Positions 1-8,092 of a stretch of 34,080 nt of DNA are shown here, piece after piece. A model generated the notes under the pieces. That model was not told where the DNA came from and ran no database searches. It was given only the letters and a program-made list of their open reading frames with translations. Source of the DNA: DASWJQ01 sp964517315 (GTDB taxonomy: Bacteria > Chloroflexota > Anaerolineae > Anaerolineales > E44-bin32); NCBI GenBank assembly GCA_964517315.1, contig CAZFCJ010000030.1, positions 1 to 34,080 on the forward strand, read 5' to 3'. Positions within the stretch are counted from its first letter, which is position 1. Each line of letters begins with the position of its first letter. Both the position numbers and the translations under genes were made by a program.

Positions 1-431
1 GCCAGTACACTCAGGCGGCGCTGCGCGACATCATCGGCAACAGCGAGATGGACTATGTGCTGACGGAGCGCGAGCAGATCGCCGACGCGATCAAGGAAAT
101 CGTTGACACCGAGACCGACGGTTGGGGCGTTGACGTCGAATCGATCAAGATTCAGGAGCTTGAGCTTCCGGCCGACATGAAGCGCGCCATGGCGATCCAA
201 GCCGAGGCGGAGCGAGAGCGCCGGGCGACGATCATCGCCTCCCAGGGTGAGCTCACCGCCTCCGATAATTTGCGCCAGGCCGCCGAGAATCTGGGCCAAA
301 GCCCCGGCGCACTGCACCTGAGGTCGCTGCAGACGATCCGCGACATCGCCGCCGATCCCTCGGAAAAGATCGTTCTCTTCGTGCCCTCCGACATCGGCGA
401 GGCGTTTTCCAAGATCGTCGGCGGGGAGTGA
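1..431 (+). CDS. SPFH/Band 7 (stomatin/slipin-like) protein, C-terminal part
   Basis: The reading frame is open from the left edge (first full codon at base 3), so the N-terminal membrane anchor and the start lie outside the window. About 142 residues are visible. They match the second half of a slipin-type SPFH domain: an 'LRDIIG' segment, then 'EIVDTETDGWGVDVESIKIQ' and 'ELPADMKRAMAIQAEAERER'. The latter is the typical junction between the SPFH core and the alanine/glutamate-rich coiled coil. The tail ends with 'KIVLFVPSDI', as in bacterial slipins. Family members form membrane-associated oligomers and are often linked to membrane proteases of the NfeD/HtpX type, but no such partner is visible here. 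The stop overlaps the start of the next gene by four bases (GTGA), suggesting translational coupling. Confidence 0.9.
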   Translation, partial: QYTQAALRDIIGNSEMDYVLTEREQIADAIKEIVDTETDGWGVDVESIKIQELELPADMKRAMAIQAEAERERRATIIASQGELTASDNLRQAAENLGQSPGALHLRSLQTIRDIAADPSEKIVLFVPSDIGEAFSKIVGGE

Positions 432-1111
432 TCGGAGCGGTGCGCCAGCTCGACACCAAAATCCGATATCTGCAGATCGCGTTTAACTACGATATCGGGC
501 TGGTGAACCGGGTGGTACCCGGACTGCCACACAGCGACCGAATTCTTCTGGAGGCCGGCACTCCATACATCAAACGCGAGGGCATGCGCGGGGTGCAGGC
601 CATCGATCGCTTCTGGTCAGGTCAGATCGTCGCCGACCTGAAGACCATCGACGGGGCCGAGATGGAGGTCGACATGGCCTCCGGAGCGGGGGCGACCGCG
701 GCCACCGTGCTGGGGGATTCGCCGACCGAGGCGCTCGACTTCTTCGTAGAGCATTGTGCTCACACCGGACTGCTGTCGATGATCGACATGCTTGGCGTGG
801 AGGATCCTCTGGATACGCTGATGCGGATGGCCAGCCCTCCGGACGTCGTGGTGCTCCACCGGGGCCGGGACGAAGAGCAAACCCGGGGTAAAACGATCGA
901 ATACCGCCATGTGAACCGCATCCGCAGCAAGTTCGACGTCGTGATTTCCGCCGCCGGCGGGGTGGACCTCAAAGAGGCTCGCAGCGCGATCTTTAATGGG
1001 GCGAACCTGGTCGTCGTCAACTTGGTTCGGCCCCAGGACCCGTGGCAAGGGATTTCCACCGAAGAGGACATCCCCGCGATGGCCAGGCAGTTCTTGGAGA
1101 CCATCAGCTAG
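428..1111 (+). CDS. 3-hexulose-6-phosphate synthase-like protein (OMPDC/HUMPS superfamily)
   Basis: A 227-residue TIM-barrel protein of the orotidine-phosphate-decarboxylase suprafamily. The signature DxKxxD appears as 'VADLKTID', with Lys and two Asp that in relatives bind metal and catalyse proton transfer. Upstream is 'LLEAGTPYIKREG', equivalent to the glutamate and phosphate-binding loop of hexulose-phosphate synthase and KGPDC. The C-terminal 'ISAAGGVDLKEA' fits the phosphate-gripping Gly-Gly loop. In archaea such domains fix formaldehyde onto ribulose 5-phosphate or, in reverse, make ribulose 5-phosphate. No partner isomerase (HPI) or Fae is visible, so the true substrate is open. The GTG start overlaps the SPFH stop. 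A second GTG at 440 has a GGAG just upstream and could be the real start. Superfamily call firm, exact reaction uncertain. Confidence 0.75.
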   Translation: MIGAVRQLDTKIRYLQIAFNYDIGLVNRVVPGLPHSDRILLEAGTPYIKREGMRGVQAIDRFWSGQIVADLKTIDGAEMEVDMASGAGATAATVLGDSPTEALDFFVEHCAHTGLLSMIDMLGVEDPLDTLMRMASPPDVVVLHRGRDEEQTRGKTIEYRHVNRIRSKFDVVISAAGGVDLKEARSAIFNGANLVVVNLVRPQDPWQGISTEEDIPAMARQFLETIS

Positions 1112-1149
1112 CATTCCCCGGCGGCCACTTCAAGGGGTTCAGCGCGAAA

Positions 1150-1180
1150 CTTCCGGGAAGTCCCTGGGACTTCCCGGAAG
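1150..1180. repeat. Perfect 15-bp inverted repeat with a 1-base centre
   Basis: Arms 1150-1164 and 1166-1180 pair without a mismatch around T1165. Each arm is itself nearly palindromic (CTTCC-G-GGAAG), so the element is a palindrome of palindromes. It lies 38 bases after the HPS-like stop and 30 bases before the next ATG. No T-tract follows, so a classic intrinsic terminator is not supported. An operator for a dimeric regulator, or a transcript-end hairpin, are both possible. Confidence 0.6.
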
Positions 1181-1210
1181 CTGGTCGCGGATCGCGTAGA
1201 ATCAAAGCCC

Positions 1211-3580
1211 ATGCCTCAACGCGATCAGCCTGAAGCGCAGCTGCTGCTCGGCCTGGCCTTCGTCTCGGCGGGAATGCTGGCGTTCGAAGTCGGTCTGACG
1301 CGGCTGTTCGCCGTTCAACAATTTCACCACTTCGCATTCATGGTTGTGAGCCTGGCCGTGCTGGGGATCTCAGCCAGCGGGCTGGTGTTGAGCCTCCATC
1401 CGGACCATCCACCCCTGTGGCTGCTGGCGGGCGCTTTCTCGGTCGCAGTTGCGGTCTCCTACGCCCTCATCAACCTGCTGCCGTTCGACTCATACGCCAT
1501 TGCCTGGGACCGCCGTCAGGTGTGGATCCTGCTGCTGTACTTCACGGCCGCCGGGCTTCCCTTCCTGTTCGCCGGTTGGGCGGCGGGCGGCAGCATGGCC
1601 GCAGCGGGCGAACAGGCTCACCGCCCCTACGCGGCGGTCTTCGTGGGCTCAGGGCTCGGCGCGCCCGCCGCTCTCGCCGCCCATGCCTGGGGTGGCGCGG
1701 CTGCAGCGGTCGCGCTGGCTGCCGTCCTGGGGATAATTTCGGGGACCCTGTTGGCTTCGCGGCGCATTGTGATCGCAGCCGGCGGCGTTCTTGCCTTCGG
1801 CCTGGCGGGCGTGTTCGTCGGCCGGCCGGCGTGGGTTGAACCGCAGCTCTCCCCCTACAAACCGCTCGAGCAGGCCCGACGTGCGGCCGAAGCCCAGGTG
1901 ACGGAAACTCGATGGGATCCGGTCAGCCGGCTGGACGCGGTCGAAGGCGCGGGGACCCACGTCTTTCCCGGCCTCAGCCTCGGTGCGGGTCCGGAGCTGC
2001 CTGAGCAGATCGGGCTCTATCTTGACGGGGGAGGGCCCCTGCCGCTGACGGGCTTCGACCCAGCCTCGGGCTCGGCCCAGGAGCTCGCCCAGCGCATGCC
2101 GACTTACCTCGCCTATCAGCTCAGACCGGATGCCGAGGTTCTGATCATCGCACCCGGCGCCGGGCTGGAAGCTCAGATCGCTCTGGCGAGCGGGGCCGCC
2201 TCCGTCACGCTTCCCCGCGACAACCCGCTCGTCCTTCAGGCGCTGGATGGTGAGTTCCGTCGGTTCAGCCATGGGCTGCTACAGCGTCGGAGGCTGCGGG
2301 TGGCGGGCCGCGCAAGCAGGGGCCTGCTTTCCGACTCGGAGCCGGAGTTCGATCTGGTGATCTTCGCCCTGAGCGAACCGTATCGCCCAGTGACTTCGGG
2401 TGCGTTCAGCCTGCAGGAGGACTTCCTTCTCACCCGCCAGTCGTTTGAAGCTGCCTATCGCGCGCTGAGCGACCGGGGCCTGCTGGTCGTGACGCGTTGG
2501 CTGGGCACGCCCCCCAGCGAGTCGGCGCGCGCGTGGGCCACGTTGTTGGCTGCTCTCGAGCAGGAGGGCCTGCGCGAGGTTGGGGACCAAGCGATCGCCT
2601 ACCGCAGCATGCGGACGATGACGATGGCGGTCGGCCGCGACCCCTTCGATGAGGAAGAGCTCGCCACTGTCACGCGTTTTCTTGAGACGAGGGGTTTCGA
2701 CCCCGTCGTTCTGCCCGGCTTGAACCCCGAGCAGCTCAACCGGAACAACCGGCTGCCTGAGCCGGTCTATCATGAACTGTTCGTCGACCTCATGGGGTCG
2801 CGCCGGGAGACTCTGGATCGTTACGATTTCGAGCTGGACCCGCCCACCGATGACCAACCTTACTTCTTCCATTTCTTCCGCTGGCGGCAAACCCCGGAAG
2901 TGCTGCGGACTCTGGGCCTGACGATGCAGCCCTTCGGCGGCAGCGGATATTTCGTTCTGCTGGCGCTCTTGGCGTTGATGACGGCGCTGGCGCTGCCGCT
3001 GATCGCGGTCCCGGTCTTGGTCCTGCGTCGCCGGGGCGCCTCACGGCCCGGCTGGAACTCGAGCCTCTATTTTGGCGCGCTTGGAGCGGGATATCTTCTG
3101 TTCGAGGTACCTTTGATTTCTTGGTTTGGTCTTCTGCTCGATCATCCGGCGACCGCGCTGGCCACGGTGCTGTTCACCATCATGTTCGCCTCGGGGGTGG
3201 GGAGCTGGCTTTCGCCTCACGTGTCCCTGCGGACGTCGCTCACCGTGTTGGTGGGCTTGATCGTGATCACACTGGCGGTTCTGCCGTGGATCGTCGAGGC
3301 CGCACTGCCGTGGCCGCTGTGGGGCAGAGTTGCGGTTGCGGTTGGGATTCTCCTTCCGGCCGGGACTTTGATGGGGGTTCCATTCGCGGCGGGCCTGCGG
3401 CGCCTGGAGCGATCCAAGCCCGGACTGATCCCGTGGGCGTGGGGCGTTAACGGCGCCATTTCCGGCGTCAGCGGCGTGCTCGCTGCGTTGATCGCGATCG
3501 ATTTCGGCTTTTCCGTTGTGCTCGCGGTCGCGGCGGTTGCCTACGCGCTGGCTCGCCTTACCGTCCCGCCCCCCGAATGA
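1211..3580 (+). CDS. Polytopic membrane protein with embedded spermidine-synthase-like (SAM methyltransferase fold) domain
   Basis: 789 residues. About six or seven hydrophobic helices occupy residues ~8-205. A soluble Rossmann-type domain follows at ~220-565, and five or more further helices at ~575-785. In the soluble part, 'EVLIIAPGAGLEAQIALASG' corresponds to the glycine-rich nucleotide loop of SpeE-like enzymes. 'SGAFSLQEDFLLTRQSFEAA' and 'GLLVVTRWL' match the conserved core of large membrane 'spermidine synthase-like' proteins. The loop is degenerate relative to GxGxG methyltransferases, and I see no polyamine-binding Asp pair. Polyamine synthesis is therefore not supported and the function is unknown. 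The start is the first ATG after the palindrome, with only a weak ribosome site. It is convergent with the following minus-strand gene. Confidence 0.75.
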   Translation: MPQRDQPEAQLLLGLAFVSAGMLAFEVGLTRLFAVQQFHHFAFMVVSLAVLGISASGLVLSLHPDHPPLWLLAGAFSVAVAVSYALINLLPFDSYAIAWDRRQVWILLLYFTAAGLPFLFAGWAAGGSMAAAGEQAHRPYAAVFVGSGLGAPAALAAHAWGGAAAAVALAAVLGIISGTLLASRRIVIAAGGVLAFGLAGVFVGRPAWVEPQLSPYKPLEQARRAAEAQVTETRWDPVSRLDAVEGAGTHVFPGLSLGAGPELPEQIGLYLDGGGPLPLTGFDPASGSAQELAQRMPTYLAYQLRPDAEVLIIAPGAGLEAQIALASGAASVTLPRDNPLVLQALDGEFRRFSHGLLQRRRLRVAGRASRGLLSDSEPEFDLVIFALSEPYRPVTSGAFSLQEDFLLTRQSFEAAYRALSDRGLLVVTRWLGTPPSESARAWATLLAALEQEGLREVGDQAIAYRSMRTMTMAVGRDPFDEEELATVTRFLETRGFDPVVLPGLNPEQLNRNNRLPEPVYHELFVDLMGSRRETLDRYDFELDPPTDDQPYFFHFFRWRQTPEVLRTLGLTMQPFGGSGYFVLLALLALMTALALPLIAVPVLVLRRRGASRPGWNSSLYFGALGAGYLLFEVPLISWFGLLLDHPATALATVLFTIMFASGVGSWLSPHVSLRTSLTVLVGLIVITLAVLPWIVEAALPWPLWGRVAVAVGILLPAGTLMGVPFAAGLRRLERSKPGLIPWAWGVNGAISGVSGVLAALIAIDFGFSVVLAVAAVAYALARLTVPPPE

Positions 3581-3644
3581 TGCCTGGACCTGAGACCATA
3601 CGCGGCCAAGGCTATTCGTCGTCGATCCTGCCTGACGACTAGCG

Positions 3645-4403
3645 CTATTCCTCCTCCCGCACCAGCGGAACGAAACGGACCCCACCCAGGCTGACCGATT
3701 CGACCTCATCCTCCGAGGCTCGGGTCACCTGCCAAAGCTCCTGGTATCCGCCGGGGGGGCCGACCGGGATCAGCAGATGCGCGCCGATCTTCAGCTGGTT
3801 GACCAGAGGCTGCGGTACGTGATCGGGGGCCGCGGTAACGATGACAGCGTCATAAGGGGCGTGCTGCTCCCAGCCGAAATAGCCGTCGGCGTGGCGGACC
3901 TGGACGCGGTCGTAGCCAAGGCGGGCGAGCCGGTCTTCAGCCTGCTCAGCGAGCTCGCCGATGATCTCGACGCTGTAGACCTCGGTGCCCAGCTCGGCCA
4001 GTACCGCCGCCTGATAGCCGGACCCGGTTCCGATCTCCAGTACCTTGTCGCCGGCCTCAACCTCAAGGTGCTCCGTCATGAGACCCACGATGTAGGGTTG
4101 TGAAATGGTTTGACCGAATCCGATCGGCAATGGGTGATTTTCGTAGGCTTGGTCAAGGTATCGCTCAGAAACGAAATCGTGGCGGGGCACTGCACGCATC
4201 GCTTGCAGAACCGGACGCGACTCGATTCCTTGTCTCTCGATCGTCTCGACCATCGTCTGCCGCTGCTGCGCGTAGCCGTCCTGGGGGGGCTGTCGGGGCT
4301 GTCGGGTCGCCTCGGCCGGCTCGACCGTAGCCTCAGGCGAGGAACCGACCGTTGAGCAAGCGGCAATTGAACAGGCGAGCAATGCGGTCAGGACATGGCG
4401 CAT
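3645..4403 (-). CDS. pcm: Protein-L-isoaspartate O-methyltransferase, exported lipoprotein form
   Basis: 252 residues. Residues ~47-250 are a full PIMT: 'MRAVPRHDFVSE', 'GQTISQPYIVGLM' containing the conserved Ser101, SAM motif I 'VLEIGTGSGYQAA' at 121-133, 'DGYFGW', and the closing 'LLIPVGPP'. PIMT methylates isoaspartyl residues to start repair of aged proteins. Unusually, it begins with a lipoprotein signal, 'MRHVLTALLACSIAAC', with lipobox I-A-A-C at Cys16. A ~30-residue Pro/Gln/Glu linker follows. This predicts anchoring on the outer face of the cytoplasmic membrane, where SAM supply is unclear. A TACAAT hexamer lies only six bases before the ATG, which would give an almost leaderless transcript. 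That promoter reading is weak. Confidence 0.92.
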   Translation of the reverse strand: MRHVLTALLACSIAACSTVGSSPEATVEPAEATRQPRQPPQDGYAQQRQTMVETIERQGIESRPVLQAMRAVPRHDFVSERYLDQAYENHPLPIGFGQTISQPYIVGLMTEHLEVEAGDKVLEIGTGSGYQAAVLAELGTEVYSVEIIGELAEQAEDRLARLGYDRVQVRHADGYFGWEQHAPYDAVIVTAAPDHVPQPLVNQLKIGAHLLIPVGPPGGYQELWQVTRASEDEVESVSLGGVRFVPLVREEE

Positions 4404-4465
4404 ATCTCTATTGTAATGAGCATGGAATGGAGTTGAGGCCCACCAAATGGGGAACCGCCGGTCGT

Positions 4466-4903
4466 TTAGCGGCGGGAGGATACCTCCGTCAAGGTGGATT
4501 GGAGCGCTTCGAGGCTGAACGGTTTGGTCATGAATGCGTCTGCGCCGGCCTGCAGCGCCCGTTCGCGTTCATTCTGAAATACGGAACCGGTTACAACCAG
4601 GATGGGGATCTGGTGGCCGGTCCCATTGGACCGCAACTGCTTGATGAAAGCCGTGCCGTCCTCATCCTGCAAACGCAGATCCATGATCATCACATCCGGG
4701 GGGTGATCGGAAAGGATTTGCCGGGCTCGGTCCAGGTTGCAGGTGGTCACGGCCTGATAGCCGAGGTGGCCGAGGATGGTGCGCATGACATTGCAGTACT
4801 CAACCTCGTCATCGATCAACAAGACGACGGGCTGCTGCTCTCCGGGTCGGATGTTCAGGACCATACTCAGATACCACCTGTTTCTCCCCCTGAGGCTGTC
4901 CAT
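4466..4903 (-). CDS. Single-domain response regulator (CheY-like receiver)
   Basis: 145 residues comprising one receiver domain and no output domain. Key residues are the acidic pair Asp31/Asp32 ('LLIDDE'), phospho-acceptor Asp75 ('VMIMDLRL'), Thr105 ('LVVTG') and Lys127 ('MTKPF'). It probably relays phosphate or docks onto a partner, but no kinase is adjacent. The nearest in the window is the cyclic-nucleotide-binding kinase at 28608. The ATG at 4903 has GGGAG seven bases upstream. A second ATG at 4864, preceded by AGGTGG, would remove 13 non-conserved residues and is equally plausible. The gene lies behind an ECF-type promoter candidate at 4958-4985 that resembles those of two small paralogues near 14 kb. 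Confidence 0.88.
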   Translation of the reverse strand: MDSLRGRNRWYLSMVLNIRPGEQQPVVLLIDDEVEYCNVMRTILGHLGYQAVTTCNLDRARQILSDHPPDVMIMDLRLQDEDGTAFIKQLRSNGTGHQIPILVVTGSVFQNERERALQAGADAFMTKPFSLEALQSTLTEVSSRR

Positions 4904-4957
4904 CCTATTTCTCCCGACCGGGGATGGTGTCCTGCGCCGGGAAGGGCTCTATGTAGT

Positions 4958-4985
4958 TAATCGAAAATTATGCCCGCGCGTTACA
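4958..4985 (-). promoter_or_regulatory. Candidate ECF-sigma-type promoter of the receiver gene
   Basis: On the minus strand, TGTAACG (-35, from 4985) is followed after exactly 16 bases from TGTAAC by CGATTA (-10, 4963-4958). Spacing and sequence match the promoters at 13968-13995 and 14617-14644. The predicted leader is about 50 bases. Short motif, no experimental support. Confidence 0.45.
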
Positions 4986-5041
4986 GGGTCAAGTGAGGGA
5001 CTTGAGGGAATGAGAAAGAGAACTTGCCTGGCGTGCCGAGA

Positions 5042-5554
5042 TCAGTCGGATCGCTCGAGGGTTTTGAATCGCAGGGGATGAGGGTGGACGATATCGGCCG
5101 GGTGGGCGGATTCGTCCTTGAGCTGCCACTCGTTTCGATTGAACTCCGGGAAGAAGGTGTCTCCCTCGATCTCCGCCTCGACGACCGTGAGGTACATGCG
5201 ATCAACCACCCCCAGCTCGAGGGCCTGCTGATACACTTGCTCGCCGCCGGCGATGAACAGCTCGGACTCTTCGTACGCCTCGCGGGCGAGATCCATGCCC
5301 TCCTCAAGGCTGGAGGCCACTGCATCCGCGGTGGCAGGGGTGGAGTTCAAGCTTCGGCTGAGCACGATGATGCGTCTGCCGGAGAGTCGCCTTCCGTGCA
5401 GGGATTGGAAGGTGCGGCGGCCCATGAGCAGAGTGTGACCCATCGTCAGCTCGCGAAATCGAGCCAGGTCAGCCGGCAGCCGCCACGGTAAATCCCCATC
5501 GCGGCCGATGGCGCGGTTGGCGTCTGCGAACGCGACGATGATGGAAACGATCAC
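5042..5554 (-). CDS. folA: Dihydrofolate reductase
   Basis: 170 residues, the usual DHFR length. Visible marks are 'AIGRDGDLPWRLPADLARFR' with the Trp24 loop and the acidic Asp29 that protonates dihydrofolate. The NADPH-binding 'MGHTLLMGRRTFQSL' and 'RRIIVLSRS' follow, then 'LFIAGGEQVY' (the GG cofactor loop). It reduces dihydrofolate to tetrahydrofolate with NADPH in the cytoplasm, restoring the cofactor oxidised by thymidylate synthase. It is the second gene of a thyA-folA operon: its ATG overlaps the thyA stop in an ATGA. The tail after residue ~155 is slightly divergent but complete. Confidence 0.96.
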   Translation of the reverse strand: MIVSIIVAFADANRAIGRDGDLPWRLPADLARFRELTMGHTLLMGRRTFQSLHGRRLSGRRIIVLSRSLNSTPATADAVASSLEEGMDLAREAYEESELFIAGGEQVYQQALELGVVDRMYLTVVEAEIEGDTFFPEFNRNEWQLKDESAHPADIVHPHPLRFKTLERSD

Positions 5555-6345
5555 ACTGCGACGGGCGCTTTAATGTGCGGGTGGGGATCGTAGTCGTGCA
5601 GCGTAAAATCCTCATAACGGAAGCCGAAGATTGACTGCACGTCGGGATTGAGCTTCATGCGCGGCAGGGGACGGGGCTCCCGGCTGAGCTGCAGACGGGC
5701 TTGCTCGAGATGGTTGAGGTAGAGATGCGCGTCGCCGAATGTGTGGACGAATTCGCCGGGCTCCAAATGCGTGACATGGGCGATCATCATGGTCAAAAGC
5801 GCGTAGGATGCGATATTAAACGGAACGCCGATGAACAGATCCGCGGAGCGTTGGTAGAGCTGACAGGATAGCCGCCCCTGGCTGACATGAAACTGAAATA
5901 GGGTATGGCACGGCGGCAGAGACATCTCGTCGATCTCGGCGGCGTTCCAGGCGCTGACCACCAAACGCCGCGAATGGGGATTGCGCTCGATTTCCTCCAC
6001 GACCCATCGGATTTGATCCACAGTCTCGCCGTGGGCGCCTTTCCACGCCCGCCACTGCGCCCCGTACACCGGACCCAGGTCGCCCTCTTCGTCAGCCCAG
6101 TCGTCCCAAATGTGGACCCCATGGCGATTCAGATAATCAATGTTCGTGTCGCCGCGCAGCATCCACAGCAGCTCATGAATCACGCCCTTGACGAACACCT
6201 TCTTGGTCGTAAGGAGCGGGTAACCCTGCGCCAGGTCGAACCGCATCTGATGGCCGAAGATCGAAAGGGTTCCAACCCCAGTGCGGTCCTGCCTCTGGAC
6301 TCCGCGTTCCAGAACGTCTTGCAGCAGATCGAGGTATTGATGCAT
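5551..6345 (-). CDS. thyA: Thymidylate synthase (ThyA type)
   Basis: 264 residues, the same length as the E. coli enzyme. All catalytic residues fall at the expected numbers: Arg21, the Arg126/Arg127 pair, nucleophile Cys146 in 'SLPPCHTLFQFHV', Arg166-Ser167-Asp169 in 'QRSADLFIGVPFN', Asn177, and His207/Tyr209 in 'DAHLYLNH'. It converts dUMP and methylene-tetrahydrofolate to dTMP and dihydrofolate. The ATG at 6345 has a strong GGAGGGAG site upstream and a promoter at 6381-6408. It is followed by overlapping folA, the classic pairing that recycles the dihydrofolate produced. Confidence 0.98.
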   Translation of the reverse strand: MHQYLDLLQDVLERGVQRQDRTGVGTLSIFGHQMRFDLAQGYPLLTTKKVFVKGVIHELLWMLRGDTNIDYLNRHGVHIWDDWADEEGDLGPVYGAQWRAWKGAHGETVDQIRWVVEEIERNPHSRRLVVSAWNAAEIDEMSLPPCHTLFQFHVSQGRLSCQLYQRSADLFIGVPFNIASYALLTMMIAHVTHLEPGEFVHTFGDAHLYLNHLEQARLQLSREPRPLPRMKLNPDVQSIFGFRYEDFTLHDYDPHPHIKAPVAV

Positions 6346-6380
6346 CGCTCCCTCCCCGGCACGTGTGCTGCGCCAGCCCG

Positions 6381-6408
6381 AGTATAGTCATTCACAAGAA
6401 GCTCGCAA
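6381..6408 (-). promoter_or_regulatory. Sigma-70-type promoter of thyA-folA
   Basis: On the minus strand, TTGCGA (6408-6403) and TATACT (6386-6381) are separated by 16 bases. They match the housekeeping consensus at four and five of six positions. The predicted start of transcription is about 30 bases before the thyA ATG. Confidence 0.6.
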
Positions 6409-6481
6409 CCGCTCGGCTTGACCTTGCGGCGCCTATAAGCTATTTTGTGCGGGTGGTCCTTACGTGAAAGGAATGGCAAAC

Positions 6482-7165
6482 ATGGATCCGGAATCCCCCG
6501 TTCAGGCGGCATCTCCGGGCAGCTTTTTCGAGATCTGGATCCTGGCGCTGACCCGTCCTCGCGAGGACACATACCAATCACTTGCGGATGACACCGCCCT
6601 GTCGATCAGCAGGGCCGCGATATGGATTTTCCTCAGCAGTCTCATCGCGGGCGGAATTGGGATGACACTTCAATTTGGACAGCTCGGACCGATGATGAGC
6701 GAGCTGGCCCGAGAGGGCGATATGGCTGCCCTCGCCGGGCTCGGCATGGCCAGTTTGCTGTGTCTGGTGCCACTTTTCGCCGTGTTCACTCTGGTCGGCC
6801 AAATGATTTACATCGCCATCCTGCAGTTCGTTGCCGGGGCCCTCGGCGGGATCGGTTCTTTCGAGGGACTGTTCACGGCGTCGGCCGCCTATGCCGCCCC
6901 GGTCACACTGATCAGTGGAGTATTGGGCGCCATCCCACTGGTGGGCGCCTGTGTCTCGCTGCCAGTTTCACTGTACGCCGCGTACCTGGGAGTGCTGGCA
7001 GTCAAAGCGGTCAACCGCTTCGGCTGGGGCAAGGCGTTCCTCACATTCGTCATTCCGTTCGTTATTTTCTTTCTCTGCGGGCTGGTGCTCTTCCTTGGCC
7101 TTTTGCTGCCGGTGCTTCAAGAGACTGCCCAAGGTCTAGCATGGATCGGATTTGCAGTCGCTTGA
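6482..7165 (+). CDS. Yip1-family integral membrane protein
   Basis: 227 residues from the ATG at 6482, chosen because AAAGGA sits nine bases upstream. A GTG at 6464 and an ATG at 6473 are in frame but poorly placed. After a short soluble start containing 'ILALTRPREDTYQSL' (the typical 'P..tf..l' entry of bacterial Yip1 domains) come five predicted hydrophobic helices. Between them lie 'GGIGSFEGLFTASAAYAAP' and 'PLVGACVSLPVSLYAAYLGV'. Bacterial Yip1-domain proteins are of unknown function, and context gives no further clue. The gene is convergent with mtfA, with only seven bases between them. Confidence 0.75.
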   Translation: MDPESPVQAASPGSFFEIWILALTRPREDTYQSLADDTALSISRAAIWIFLSSLIAGGIGMTLQFGQLGPMMSELAREGDMAALAGLGMASLLCLVPLFAVFTLVGQMIYIAILQFVAGALGGIGSFEGLFTASAAYAAPVTLISGVLGAIPLVGACVSLPVSLYAAYLGVLAVKAVNRFGWGKAFLTFVIPFVIFFLCGLVLFLGLLLPVLQETAQGLAWIGFAVA

Positions 7166-7172
7166 GCCGTTG

Positions 7173-7949
7173 TCATCCGGCGCGAGCGAGATAGCGGCGC
7201 GGATCCTGGCGGAAGAAACGTTCCAACTCCGAGTGAATGTCCGGGGCGGCTCGGAGAAGATCGAAAGGCCGTTCAAAGAACCATTCGGTAGCCACGGCGA
7301 AGAACTCGGCCGGGCTCTCGGCCGCGTATTCGTTGAGTACGGCCGGCGGCTGCCCCCGGGCGAGCGAGGATCGCAGCTCGCTGTAGGCCTCAGCCCATAT
7401 CGACTGCCACCGCTCATAGGCGCGCTGGTCTTTGAGGACCGGCGCGCCGTTCGTTTCCCCGGTTTCCTCATCGAGCTGGTGAGCAAATTCATGCAGCACC
7501 ACATTCTGGCCGTCGAAAGGGTCACGGGCCCCGCGCCGCACGTCCTGCCATGAAAGCAGCACCGTACCGTGGGACCAGGACTCTCCGGAACGGGTCACGC
7601 GCTGCCGAATTTCCGTGCCCTCGGGGCGCTGCACGGTCTCGTCGGCCCGGTATACACCTGGGTACACAATGATGACCCTCAACGTGGGGAAGAGAGGTCC
7701 GTTGTCCCAACCGAGGGTGAGCAGGCAGGCCTGGGCGGCGATGGACAGGCGCTTTTCCTCGTCCACCTTCCTGCCGTAGGCTCCTTCGAAGGTCGCTTCG
7801 TGGAGAAAGCGGCGAGTTCGGGCCAACAGCTCATCCTGCTCCTCCTGCCTCAATAATGAGAAATATGGAAAACGCCGGATCACGATCTCGTGCCAATGGG
7901 ACGGAATGGGATCGCGCCGGCCGTTGAAAAGAGATTGAAGCCATCGCAT
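7173..7949 (-). CDS. mtfA: MtfA-like zinc metallopeptidase (family M90)
   Basis: 258 residues from the ATG at 7949; a GTG five codons upstream (7964) is the alternative. The zinc site is 'VVLHEFAHQLDEETG', with His153, catalytic Glu154 and His157. Downstream, 'YAAESPAEFFAVATEWFFE' is the highly conserved second half of the M90 fold. In E. coli, MtfA binds the repressor Mlc and has aminopeptidase-type activity that affects glucose uptake. No PTS or Mlc gene is visible here, so only the peptidase activity can be inferred. The protein is soluble, without a signal peptide. Confidence 0.9.
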   Translation of the reverse strand: MRWLQSLFNGRRDPIPSHWHEIVIRRFPYFSLLRQEEQDELLARTRRFLHEATFEGAYGRKVDEEKRLSIAAQACLLTLGWDNGPLFPTLRVIIVYPGVYRADETVQRPEGTEIRQRVTRSGESWSHGTVLLSWQDVRRGARDPFDGQNVVLHEFAHQLDEETGETNGAPVLKDQRAYERWQSIWAEAYSELRSSLARGQPPAVLNEYAAESPAEFFAVATEWFFERPFDLLRAAPDIHSELERFFRQDPRRYLARAG

Positions 7950-8092
7950 GGCGTGGTTTCTCACTTCGAGGCTGGGACTTCGGTCAGGATACCATGATCT
8001 TCACGGCCGGAGGCGCTGGGCGACGCCGGGGAGATAGAATGAAAGAAGGTCCGCAGGTGCACCGCGTGCACTCGCACATCAGGAGGGCCAAC

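Noticed and set aside
3618..3639. GTCGTC/GACGAC hairpin between convergent genes
   Set aside because: A 6-bp stem with a 10-base loop and no T-tract is too weak to call.
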